Source of the DNA: a bacterium
GTDB taxonomy: Bacteria > SZUA-79 > Acidulodesulfobacterales > Acidulodesulfobacteraceae
Direction of reading: 5' to 3'
Length of the DNA: 5,853 nt
Assembly: GCA_021781285.1 (NCBI GenBank)
Contig: JAJXXD010000187.1
Coordinates: 1-5,853 of the forward strand
Shown here: positions 1 to 5,853 of the stretch, piece by piece
Numbering within the stretch: the first letter of the stretch is position 1
How the letters are laid out: every line of letters starts with the position of its first letter
The notes under the pieces: model-generated
The model's database searches: none
Told to the model about the DNA's origin: nothing
The model's input: only the letters and a program-made list of their open reading frames with translations
Position numbers and translations under genes: made by a program

Positions 1-948
1 CTTAATCGCGTCTTCTACGACAACCATAGTCCCGTCGTCCATATATGCGATACCCTGATTTTTTTCTCTTCCTTCTTTAGTGATTAATACGGTCATTATT
101 TCTCCGGGAAGAAGAATCGGCCTTAGGGCTTTAACGAGGTCGTTTATATTTAATACGCTGATGTTTCTAACCTGAGCGACTTTGTTAAGATTAAAGTCGG
201 TGGTAATAATCTTGCCGTTTTTTTCTTTGGCAAAGGCGATTAATTTCGCATCGACCTCTTTTATATTCGGATAATCCGCATCGGTAAACTTGATATTCAT
301 ATTTTTATCTTCCCTTAGTTCTTTCAATATATCCAAACCTCTCCTCCCTTTTACCCTTTTTAGGGGGTCCTGAGAATCCGCTATATGCTGAAGTTCATGC
401 AAAACAAAAGTCGGTATAACAAAAGTTCCATCGATAAAACCTGTTTTTGAAACATCGAGTATTCTTCCGTCGATTAAAGAGCTGGTATCTATAACCTTAT
501 AGTTGCGGCATTCTTCCCCGCCGCCGCTTCCGCCCTGCAAACCTTTTGAATCCGCCTGTTTAACTCCGATGCCGAAATCGTCGGACACCCTTAAGCCTAT
601 AATAAGCCCCATGTAGCCGGCCACGAAGTTCACGAAAGCGTAAGTAATATACCCCAGATCGGAACCGGTAAAAAAAGACTTAAATAACTGGTAAGTAATA
701 TAATTCATTATAAAAAGTCCAATAAAAAGTCCAATTCCTCCTGTAAGAATTTTTTTTGTGGAAATGGACTCCATACTTTTTTCAACGGAAACTACGATAA
801 AGCCGATTGTAAAGCCGAATAAAAGCCCTACGTAAGATAAAAAGTCGTTATGCCAGTATTCTTTGCCTATTAAAAAACCGAGAATAGCGGAAATAAGAAC
901 CAGCATTATCCTTACGAAGAGGATTGGTTTCTTATTAAAAATTTTCAT
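1..948 (-). CDS. YacL-like membrane protein with PIN and TRAM domains (partial, C-terminus off the left edge)
   Basis: The reading frame is open from an ATG at 946-948 to the window edge, giving 316 residues with no stop. Residues about 8-28, 36-55, 67-86 and 100-120 are hydrophobic and form four likely membrane helices. A Gly/Ser-rich linker (139-145) follows. A PIN nuclease-like domain runs from about 151 to 272, with acidic residues at D154 (in DTSSLIDGRILD), E185 (in LHELQHIAD), D233 and D251 (in TTDFNLNKVA). A TRAM segment starts near 280 and includes GIAYMDDGTMVVVE. This order is that of the B. subtilis YacL family; PIN domains are typically metal-dependent RNases and TRAM binds RNA, but the physiological substrate of this family is not known to me. 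About 20-40 residues are probably missing. No Shine-Dalgarno precedes the ATG; Met15 (904-906) has AAGGA before it, but at a 2-nt spacing and inside the first helix, so I keep the first ATG. It lies 32 bp after carD and is probably co-transcribed. In many bacteria ispD/ispF follow this gene. Confidence 0.88.
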   Translation of the reverse strand, partial: MKIFNKKPILFVRIMLVLISAILGFLIGKEYWHNDFLSYVGLLFGFTIGFIVVSVEKSMESISTKKILTGGIGLFIGLFIMNYITYQLFKSFFTGSDLGYITYAFVNFVAGYMGLIIGLRVSDDFGIGVKQADSKGLQGGSGGGEECRNYKVIDTSSLIDGRILDVSKTGFIDGTFVIPTFVLHELQHIADSQDPLKRVKGRRGLDILKELREDKNMNIKFTDADYPNIKEVDAKLIAFAKEKNGKIITTDFNLNKVAQVRNISVLNINDLVKALRPILLPGEIMTVLITKEGREKNQGIAYMDDGTMVVVEDAIK

Positions 949-980
949 TTATATTATATTTAATAATTATTTTTAAAATA

Positions 981-1508
981 CTAAACGGTTAAATTTAAAT
1001 TAGGGGACTGAACGGGAGTATTTATAAATATCTTTTTTATTTTTTCTTCTATGTAAGTTTCCGGCCTGTTCATTACGGTCGAAAGTTCTTTGATAATTAA
1101 GTGTTTTGCCTTTTCAAACATTTTTTTCTCGGCAAAAGACAGCTCTTTCTCGCACTTTAAAATATAAAGGTCCCTTAAAACTTCGGCAACCTCGAAAAGG
1201 CAGGAGGAGCACAGCTTTATATTGTATCCGTTAAACCTTTTATTCCATGATTCTTTCCTTGCGAAAGGCTTTTTGACGCATTTTTCTTCAAGCACGTCAA
1301 AAACTTTCTGTATCTCGTTTTCTTTAATTAGAAGACGAAGTCCCGCTTCGGCTTCATTTTTAACCGGTACCATAATTTTTGCATTGTTTTCCAAAACCCT
1401 GATATTGTAAAAAGACAATTCCGTAGAACCTATTTTCTGCTTGGAAATAGATTCCACGATACAAACGCCGTACCCCGGATAAAATACAAACTCGTTTAAG
1501 TTCAACAT
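981..1508 (-). CDS. carD: CarD/CdnL family RNA polymerase-binding transcription regulator
   Basis: This 175-residue protein begins with a CarD/TRCF RNA polymerase-interaction domain (about 1-65; FVFYPGYGVCIVESI and a later IMVPV strand). A helical DNA-binding part follows. SWNKRF at 87-92 aligns with the region of M. tuberculosis CarD holding the tryptophan that wedges into the promoter minor groove, so W88 is the likely wedge. VAEVLRDL (107-114) and LSFAEKKMFEKAKHLIIKEL are typical of the family. CarD proteins bind the RNAP beta subunit and stabilise open promoter complexes, notably at rRNA promoters. Residues 100-103 read CSSC where relatives usually have a Ser-Gly-Asp type turn. The last 25 residues are a tail beyond the usual core (length about 160). 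The start is well fixed by AAGGAGG seven bases before the ATG. It follows mqnE by 34 bp and precedes the PIN/TRAM gene, a pairing I recall from deltaproteobacteria. The family call is firm; the regulon is unknown. Confidence 0.93.
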   Translation of the reverse strand: MLNLNEFVFYPGYGVCIVESISKQKIGSTELSFYNIRVLENNAKIMVPVKNEAEAGLRLLIKENEIQKVFDVLEEKCVKKPFARKESWNKRFNGYNIKLCSSCLFEVAEVLRDLYILKCEKELSFAEKKMFEKAKHLIIKELSTVMNRPETYIEEKIKKIFINTPVQSPNLNLTV

Positions 1509-1515
1509 TTTTAGG

Positions 1516-1522
1516 CCTCCTT
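1516..1522 (-). promoter_or_regulatory. Strong Shine-Dalgarno of carD
   Basis: On the minus strand AAGGAGG lies seven bases upstream of the carD ATG. It is a full anti-16S match and the only strong ribosome binding site in the window; the other genes have weak sites or none. This suggests carD is translated independently and at a higher level than its neighbours. Confidence 0.85.
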
Positions 1523-1542
1523 AAACTCTTTGAATCATTAAG

Positions 1543-2646
1543 TTAATTAAAACCAACATTATATACGGTATCTCTTTCAGTAGGGAGCTTGCCTGCCTCT
1601 TCTATTATCTTTTTTACATTTTTAACGCTGAGCCCCGCCGGGTTAATGGAGCCTGCATTATGCGATATTTTTTCCTCCGTCAGCGTCCCGTCGAAATCAT
1701 CGGCGCCGAAAGAAAGGGAAACCTGTGCAAGGTTAATGCCCAAGTTTACAAAAAACGTTTTTATATGCTTGAAATTATCTAAAAAAAGGCGCGAAACGGC
1801 AATTACTTTAAGGTCGTCGTATCCCGTAGTAAACCCCGAATTCCTGACTGCGGTGTTTTTAGGCTGGAAAGCAAAAGGAATAAAAGATTTAAAGCCTCCG
1901 GATTCATCCTGCGCAAATCTTATTTCGTTTAAATGGCTTACTCTGTCTTCATAACTTTCTTTTACTCCGTATAACATTGAAGCATTGGAAGGAATGCCTA
2001 TTTTATGGGCGGTTTTGTGTATTGAAATCCATCTTTCCCCGCTTATTTTTTGCGGACATAATTTTTTTCTTATAGCCGGATTGAAAATTTCAGCTCCGCC
2101 GCCGGGGAGAGCGTCTAAACCGTTTTCTTTTAAATCCGTCAAAACGCCTTCTATGGACAACCTTGAAATTTTAGATAAATAATCTATTTCTACCGCCGTG
2201 AAAGCCTGTACCATTAAAGACGGAAATTCATTCTTTATTCTGCGGACCATATTTAAATAGAAGCTGTAAGGAAGGGAAGGATGAAGACCTCCGACAATAT
2301 GAACTTCTTTAAAATTATTGGTTTTGTAATTAGTCTTAATATATTCTATTATCTCTTCTATGCTCATAGAATATGCATCCGTTTCTTTTCCGTTTCTGTA
2401 AAATGCGCAAAAGGCGCACCTATTTACGCATATATTAGTATAATTTATATGAATATTGACGATATAATATACTTTATTTCCGTTGATTTTAAAGTTTTTA
2501 AAGTCTGCAAGTTCTCCTATCGAGAGCAAATCGTGAGATTTAAACAAAAACAAAGCGTCGTCGGTTGACAACCGTTTATTATTATAAACCTTTTCTTTTA
2601 TTAAATCAAAAGTTTTATTTTTAATCATAACCTTTCCATCTTGCAT
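1543..2646 (-). CDS. mqnE: Aminofutalosine synthase MqnE (radical SAM, menaquinone synthesis)
   Basis: MqnE joins a SAM-derived adenosyl radical to 3-[(1-carboxyvinyl)oxy]benzoate to give aminofutalosine, an early step of the futalosine route, in the cytoplasm. The 367-residue protein carries the radical SAM motif CX3CX2C at C73, C77 and C80. It also has VGGLHP (118-123), GLDALPGGGAEIF (176-188), SNASMLYG (220-227) and GADDFDGTLTEEKISHNAG (314-332). The HINYTNIC opening, LPGGGAEIF and the long DDxDGT-EEKI-H-AG tail fit MqnE better than its paralogue MqnC, which I recall as having an IPGGGAEIL-type motif. Length is normal. The start is uncertain. The outer ATG (2644-2646) overlaps ubiX by 26 bp. 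Met7 (2626-2628) overlaps by only 8 bp, has GGAAAGG just upstream, and gives an N-terminus more like that of relatives. Translation is probably coupled to ubiX either way. It is the last gene of the menaquinone block, 34 bp before carD. Confidence 0.93.
   Translation of the reverse strand: MQDGKVMIKNKTFDLIKEKVYNNKRLSTDDALFLFKSHDLLSIGELADFKNFKINGNKVYYIVNIHINYTNICVNRCAFCAFYRNGKETDAYSMSIEEIIEYIKTNYKTNNFKEVHIVGGLHPSLPYSFYLNMVRRIKNEFPSLMVQAFTAVEIDYLSKISRLSIEGVLTDLKENGLDALPGGGAEIFNPAIRKKLCPQKISGERWISIHKTAHKIGIPSNASMLYGVKESYEDRVSHLNEIRFAQDESGGFKSFIPFAFQPKNTAVRNSGFTTGYDDLKVIAVSRLFLDNFKHIKTFFVNLGINLAQVSLSFGADDFDGTLTEEKISHNAGSINPAGLSVKNVKKIIEEAGKLPTERDTVYNVGFN
1558..1563 (-). promoter_or_regulatory. 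Possible -10 box of an internal carD promoter
   Basis: A TATAAT hexamer sits inside the 3' end of mqnE, about 50 bp upstream of the carD start. No recognisable -35 box lies 16-18 bp upstream and there is no TG extension. It is only a candidate, made more plausible by the strong carD ribosome binding site just downstream. Confidence 0.22.
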
Positions 2647-3316
2647 AAATATCGTTCTCTATGCCTAACGCATCTAAAATTTTGCCGGTTATAAAATCTA
2701 TAATATCTTCGACCGTCCGGGGCATATTATAAAATGCGGGAATGGGCGGGAGTATCGTCGCCCCCGATGAATGGAGCGAGAGCATATTTTTAAGGTGTAT
2801 ATCGTTAAACGGGGTTTCTCTGGGACATACGATTAGTTTTTTTCTTTCTTTAAGCATAACGTCCGCCGCCCGTTCTATAAGGTTTCCGGAAATTCCGTTA
2901 GCAATTCTGGAAAGACTGCCCATAGAACACGGAATAACTATCATGCCTTTAACGTTTTTTGCGGAGCCGCTTGCAATGCGCGCCTCTAAAAAATTCTCGT
3001 CTAAAAAAGCAAATCTGCCGCCGTCTTTATGCAGCCCGAATTTGTTTTCTATCTCATTTTTTATCTTTAGATTAAAACCGTTTAAAGAATCGTTTCCGCC
3101 GGCGCTTGCTTCGCCGCCCCCGGAAATATCCGCAAACATTCCAAGCTCATCCTTAATAACCTTAAAACCCGGCTTAGAAATTATAAGATGGACAAAAAAA
3201 GAACGGCTTATTAAAGCCTTAAGCAGGCTGAACCCGTATATCGCTCCGGACGCTCCCGTCAAGGCGACTATGTAGGAATGACGGTCCGCTTCTTCCATAT
3301 TAAAATTTTCTTTCAT
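2621..3316 (-). CDS. ubiX: UbiX-family flavin prenyltransferase (prenyl-FMN maker for the UbiD partner)
   Basis: UbiX prenylates reduced FMN with dimethylallyl phosphate to give the prenyl-FMN cofactor that UbiD decarboxylases need. Visible family motifs are the flavin-binding loop TGASGAIYG (20-28), ASGS (115-118), PCSMGSLSRIANGISGNLIERA (129-150), the ERKKLIVCPRETPFNDIHLKNM region (157-178) and PPIPAFYNMP (190-199). At 231 residues it exceeds the usual 190-210. The excess is a Gly-rich insert at about 62-100, between the conserved ELG helix and the FLDENFLEARIASGS strand, plus about 12 extra residues before the Rossmann strand. The start lies 6 bp after the prenyltransferase stop and lacks a Shine-Dalgarno; Met7 is an alternative with no better site. 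Between ubiA-like and mqnE genes, its product most likely serves the adjacent decarboxylase; mqnQ has also been used for such copies. Confidence 0.92.
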   Translation of the reverse strand: MKENFNMEEADRHSYIVALTGASGAIYGFSLLKALISRSFFVHLIISKPGFKVIKDELGMFADISGGGEASAGGNDSLNGFNLKIKNEIENKFGLHKDGGRFAFLDENFLEARIASGSAKNVKGMIVIPCSMGSLSRIANGISGNLIERAADVMLKERKKLIVCPRETPFNDIHLKNMLSLHSSGATILPPIPAFYNMPRTVEDIIDFITGKILDALGIENDIYARWKGYD

Positions 3317-3322
3317 ATTTTT

Positions 3323-4210
3323 TCATTGCCGCATATTAGAATATATGACGCTTGCGGATATAAAAACGAAAAAAGTTATGGAAATATATCCGTTCATAGT
3401 AAAAAACGCGGTATCGATATTATTTAAGCTCTTATGAACTAAAAAATGTTCGTAGGCAAAAAAACAGGTAACGAGAATTATCCCTATAATATATAAAAAA
3501 TTAAGATTAAATATAAAATATATGTAAACTAAGCATATTAAAGCAAGAAAATGCAATATTCTGGAAACCGTTATCGCGTTTTTTATTCCGAATTTTGCGG
3601 GCACGGAAAAAAGCCCGTTTGCGGTATCGAAGTCATAATCTAAAATAGCGTAAAGAATGTCGAATCCCGAACCCCAAAAAACCACCGCAAGGCCGAGAAT
3701 CAAAATTTTATAGTCTATACTTCCCGTAACGGCGAGCCATGTCCCCAAAGGACCTAATGCCATACTTATTCCCAGAACCATATGGGAAAAAAACGTAAAT
3801 CTTTTCGTGAAAGAATAAAACGTGATAAAAATAATAACAAAAGGGGAAAGAACGAAACATATAAAATTTAATTCGTAAGCGGAAAATATAAGCATTATAT
3901 AGGAAATTACTCCGAAAATAACGCCGTATAAAGTAGTAAGCTCGCCCTTCGGAATGGTTCTTTCCATCGTTCTTTTATTTTTTGCATCTATTTTTCTGTC
4001 TATTATCCTGTTAAACGCCATTGCTCCGCTTCTTCCCGAAGCCATAGCTATAATGACCCATATCATCTTATAATAAAAAAGGGGCGCGCCGAAAGACGCG
4101 GGATATTTATCGTAAAAGGCAAGGAGAAAAGCGCTGAGGGCGAAAGGCAGGACAAATATAGTATGGGAAAACTTGACCAATTCTAACGTATTTTTTATTT
4201 TTTTAAGCAT
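3323..4210 (-). CDS. mqnP: UbiA-family prenyltransferase, MqnP type (menaquinone synthesis)
   Basis: This is a 295-residue integral membrane prenyltransferase with about eight hydrophobic segments. The two Asp-rich motifs that hold the Mg-diphosphate of the polyprenyl donor are intact: NRIIDRKID (67-75) and DILYAILDYDFD (184-195), the second followed by NGLFSVPAKFG. The N-terminus (LELVKFSHTIFVLPFALSAF) is the usual entry helix of the 4-hydroxybenzoate polyprenyltransferase-like branch. The family attaches a polyprenyl chain to an aromatic acid. Beside ubiD, ubiX and mqnE, the acceptor is most likely 1,4-dihydroxy-6-naphthoate rather than 4-hydroxybenzoate; that is inferred from context. The start follows the ubiD stop by 6 bp, with no Shine-Dalgarno, so translation is probably coupled. 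Several helices are encoded by very AT-rich DNA (for example 3480-3545), explained by Ile/Phe/Tyr/Asn codons. Confidence 0.92.
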   Translation of the reverse strand: MLKKIKNTLELVKFSHTIFVLPFALSAFLLAFYDKYPASFGAPLFYYKMIWVIIAMASGRSGAMAFNRIIDRKIDAKNKRTMERTIPKGELTTLYGVIFGVISYIMLIFSAYELNFICFVLSPFVIIFITFYSFTKRFTFFSHMVLGISMALGPLGTWLAVTGSIDYKILILGLAVVFWGSGFDILYAILDYDFDTANGLFSVPAKFGIKNAITVSRILHFLALICLVYIYFIFNLNFLYIIGIILVTCFFAYEHFLVHKSLNNIDTAFFTMNGYISITFFVFISASVIYSNMRQ

Positions 4211-4216
4211 TTTAGT

Positions 4217-5665
4217 TTAACTTAGACCGTATTCCTTCCATTTCTCATCGACAAGTTTTTTTATATCGTCCGACATAATTATATCGTTCGGCCATTTTCT
4301 CTTATAGCCTTCCGATGTCCATTTTTTTGTAGCGTCTATTCCCATTTTAGAGCCGTAGTTTGGAATATCGGAGGCATGTTCCAAAACGTCGATAGGCCCT
4401 TCTACAAACGAAACGTCTCTTTTGGGGTCGATATTATTGCATATTCTCCAGATAACCTCGCTCCTGTCCTGAACGTTAACGTCCTCGTCCAATATGACTA
4501 TTATTTTAGTAAACATCATAAGACCGAGACCCCATATTCCGTGCATAATCTTTTTTGCATGGCCGGGATAGCTTTTTTTAATGCTTATAAATGCCAAATC
4601 ATGGAATATGCCTTCGAAAGGCAGATTCATATCGATAATTTCCGGAAAAATCTTTTTTATGGCAGGAAGAAAAAACCTTTCCGTAGCTTTTCCTATATAG
4701 CAGTCCTCCATGGGCGGCTTGCCGACTATGGTAGCAGGATATATCGCATCTTTTCTGTGCGTTATAAGGGTTACGTGAAATACCGGATAAAAATCCTCGA
4801 GCGAATAATATCCCGTATGGTCGCCGAAAGGTCCTTCGAGCCTGAAATCTTCGGCGGGGTCTATATATCCTTCAAGAACAAACTCGGCATTTGCGGGAAC
4901 ATATATATCGTTCGTTTCCGATTTCACGAGTTCGACCGCATCTTCTCTTAAAAATCCCGCGAACATCATCTCTTCTATGTCGGGAGGAAGCGGCGCCGTA
5001 GCGGAATAAATCACCGCCGGATCCGAACCTATAACTACGGAAACGGGTATCTTTTTGCCTGCTTCTTTATATTTTCTGAAATGCCTTGCGCCGTCTTTAT
5101 GTATGTGCCAGTGCATACCGCACGAAGTATCGTCGAAAACCTGCATTCTATACATTCCGACATTTGTCGAGCCTTTTTCCGGGTCTTTCGTAAAAACAAG
5201 AGGAAGGGTAATAAACGGTCCGCCGTCTTCCGGCCACGTTTTTAAAACCGGCAAAATATCCAGCAGGGGCGGCTTGTCTATTATGACTTCCTTACATTTG
5301 GCATTCTTGACGATTTTGGGCATATAATCGGCGAGTTTTTTAAGTTTTGAAAGAGATTTTATCTTTTCAAAGAAATTCGTGGGTATTTCGGGGTCTATTA
5401 TTTCAGAGATTCTTTTTCCGACGTCGTCGAGGCTTTCAACCTCAAAAGCCTGTAATATGCGCTTATTTGAACCGAACATATTTATTAAAACCGGAAAATT
5501 ATAGCCTTTTACGTTTTCGAATAAAAGCGCCGGACCTTCTTTTTTTACCATCCTGTCCGCAATTTCCGCTATTTCCAAATTTCTATCGACGGGAGCGCCT
5601 ACTCTGCGTAAATCGTTATTCTTTTCTAATATCCCGATAAATTCGTGCAGGTCTTTATAAGGCAT
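4217..5665 (-). CDS. ubiD: UbiD-family prenyl-FMN-dependent decarboxylase (menaquinone synthesis, MqnL-like)
   Basis: The 482-residue protein is a full-length UbiD decarboxylase. The N-terminal domain (about 1-120) carries RRVGAPVDRNLEIAEIADR and GPALLFENVKGYNFPVLINMFGS. The central cofactor domain has NVGMYRMQV (168-176), the MHWHIHKDGARHF region (184-196), and LEGPFGDHTGYYS (276-288). By comparison with Fdc1/UbiD structures from memory, R173, E277 and D282 form the catalytic Arg-Glu-Asp/Glu network and N168 helps bind the metal and cofactor phosphate. The C-terminal part has PPMEDCYIGKATERFFLP and SYPGHAKKIMHGIWG. It probably removes the ring carboxylate from prenylated dihydroxynaphthoate, using prenyl-FMN from the UbiX two genes downstream. 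Substrate is inferred from the adjacent mqnE; on sequence alone 3-octaprenyl-4-hydroxybenzoate would be equally acceptable. It is the first gene of the operon, behind an extended -10 promoter. No Shine-Dalgarno precedes the ATG. Confidence 0.93.
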   Translation of the reverse strand: MPYKDLHEFIGILEKNNDLRRVGAPVDRNLEIAEIADRMVKKEGPALLFENVKGYNFPVLINMFGSNKRILQAFEVESLDDVGKRISEIIDPEIPTNFFEKIKSLSKLKKLADYMPKIVKNAKCKEVIIDKPPLLDILPVLKTWPEDGGPFITLPLVFTKDPEKGSTNVGMYRMQVFDDTSCGMHWHIHKDGARHFRKYKEAGKKIPVSVVIGSDPAVIYSATAPLPPDIEEMMFAGFLREDAVELVKSETNDIYVPANAEFVLEGYIDPAEDFRLEGPFGDHTGYYSLEDFYPVFHVTLITHRKDAIYPATIVGKPPMEDCYIGKATERFFLPAIKKIFPEIIDMNLPFEGIFHDLAFISIKKSYPGHAKKIMHGIWGLGLMMFTKIIVILDEDVNVQDRSEVIWRICNNIDPKRDVSFVEGPIDVLEHASDIPNYGSKMGIDATKKWTSEGYKRKWPNDIIMSDDIKKLVDEKWKEYGLS

Positions 5666-5715
5666 GTTTAATTTTTTTATAATAATACATATAATATTAA
5701 ATTATCATCGGTATT

Positions 5716-5724
5716 ATTATATCA
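5716..5724 (-). promoter_or_regulatory. Extended -10 promoter of the ubiD-mqnP-ubiX-mqnE operon
   Basis: On the minus strand TGATATAAT is a perfect TGnTATAAT extended -10, about 50 bp upstream of the ubiD ATG. The predicted start near 5708 leaves a leader of about 43 nt. Upstream, the -35 region is a T-rich tract with no TTGACA match, which extended -10 promoters tolerate. A second TATAAT at 5727-5732 lacks the TG and is a weaker alternative. All the surrounding DNA is AT-rich, so chance matches are likely. Confidence 0.5.
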
Positions 5725-5754
5725 AAATTATAAAAAAAATAAAAGAAAAAGGTG

Positions 5755-5853
5755 TCAGATTTCGGCTTTTTTTATCCTGTAATCGCCCTTTTTGACGGTA
5801 TATCCGGTATTATCAAAATATTCCAGCAGGGGAATTGCATATTTTCTCGATAC
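5755..5853 (-). CDS. selB: C-terminal end of selenocysteine-specific elongation factor SelB (partial)
   Basis: The window's right edge cuts this gene; only the last 32 codons and a TGA stop are present. They read VSRKYAIPLLEYFDNTG, then a YTVKKGDYRI strand. This matches the conserved end of the fourth winged-helix domain of SelB, where SRKYAIPLLEYFD precedes a TxRxGDxR hairpin. SelB delivers Sec-tRNA to the ribosome at in-frame UGA codons, and this domain binds the SECIS hairpin of the mRNA. The fragment is short, but the motif is distinctive and the position at the end of the frame fits. It uses TGA as its own stop. No stem-loop follows in the next 40 nt, and the next in-frame stop is a TAA after nine codons, so termination is expected. 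It is upstream of ubiD, 89 bp away, and probably in a separate transcript. Confidence 0.82.
   Translation of the reverse strand, partial: VSRKYAIPLLEYFDNTGYTVKKGDYRIKKAEI

Noticed and set aside
1509..1542. Terminator between mqnE and carD
   Set aside because: No stem-loop or T-tract is visible in the 34-bp gap, so read-through is likely.
1589..2568. Plus-strand open frames opposite mqnE
   Set aside because: They are short, antisense to conserved radical SAM coding sequence and without recognisable domains.
2742..3275. A 177-codon plus-strand open frame opposite ubiX
   Set aside because: It is antisense to a well-supported UbiX. The product is low-complexity Ser/Leu/Pro-rich with no family motif, and it has no ribosome binding site.
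3480..3545. Very AT-rich stretch as a possible transferred segment
   Set aside because: It lies inside an intact prenyltransferase gene and is explained by Ile/Phe/Tyr/Asn/Lys codons of membrane helices.
4376..4951. A 191-codon plus-strand open frame opposite ubiD
   Set aside because: It lies wholly inside a conserved UbiD gene on the other strand; its Tyr/Phe/Arg-rich product resembles no family and looks like a mirror of codon bias.
5666..5754. Intrinsic terminator or SECIS hairpin after selB
   Set aside because: The gap has T-rich runs on the transcribed strand but no GC stem. The only inverted repeat is a 5-bp AT-only one near 5691-5705.
5666..5754. Riboswitch or small RNA in the ubiD leader
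   Set aside because: The leader of about 43 nt is almost entirely A and T, too short and unstructured for a known riboswitch.

Overview
This AT-rich window (roughly 40% GC by eye) reads entirely on the minus strand. It holds five complete genes and two cut by the window edges, tightly packed. Proteins and layout suggest an anaerobic or microaerophilic bacterium that makes menaquinone by the futalosine route and uses selenocysteine. A CarD regulator next to a YacL-type PIN/TRAM membrane protein suggests a deltaproteobacterium-like or Deferribacteres-like lineage. That placement is an inference; there is no rRNA or other strong marker.

Layout in transcription order, right to left. (1) 5755-5853: the last 32 codons of selB, the selenocysteine-specific elongation factor. 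(2) 5666-5754: an AT-rich gap with a good extended -10 promoter. (3) 4217-5665, 3323-4210, 2621-3316 and 1543-2646: UbiD-type decarboxylase, UbiA-type prenyltransferase (MqnP), UbiX-type flavin prenyltransferase and aminofutalosine synthase MqnE. These are separated by 6 bp or less, or overlap, and form one operon. (4) 981-1508: a CarD/CdnL-type RNA polymerase-binding regulator with the only strong Shine-Dalgarno in the window. (5) 1-948: the N-terminal 316 residues of a YacL-like membrane protein with PIN and TRAM domains, running off the left edge.

The four-gene block is a coherent part of menaquinone synthesis. MqnE makes aminofutalosine from 3-[(1-carboxyvinyl)oxy]benzoate and SAM. After steps encoded elsewhere give 1,4-dihydroxy-6-naphthoate, MqnP adds the polyprenyl tail. 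UbiD removes the ring carboxylate with prenylated FMN, which UbiX makes. MqnA, MqnB, MqnC, MqnD and the final methyltransferase are not in the window. The gene order matches the ubiD-ubiA-ubiX-mqnE order I recall from Streptomyces coelicolor SCO4490-SCO4494.

I found no mobile element, CRISPR array, tRNA, rRNA or convincing intrinsic terminator, and no novel system. The observations worth following up are small: Gly-rich GC-rich insertions in two unrelated proteins, a CxxC in CarD, and the near absence of Shine-Dalgarno sites.
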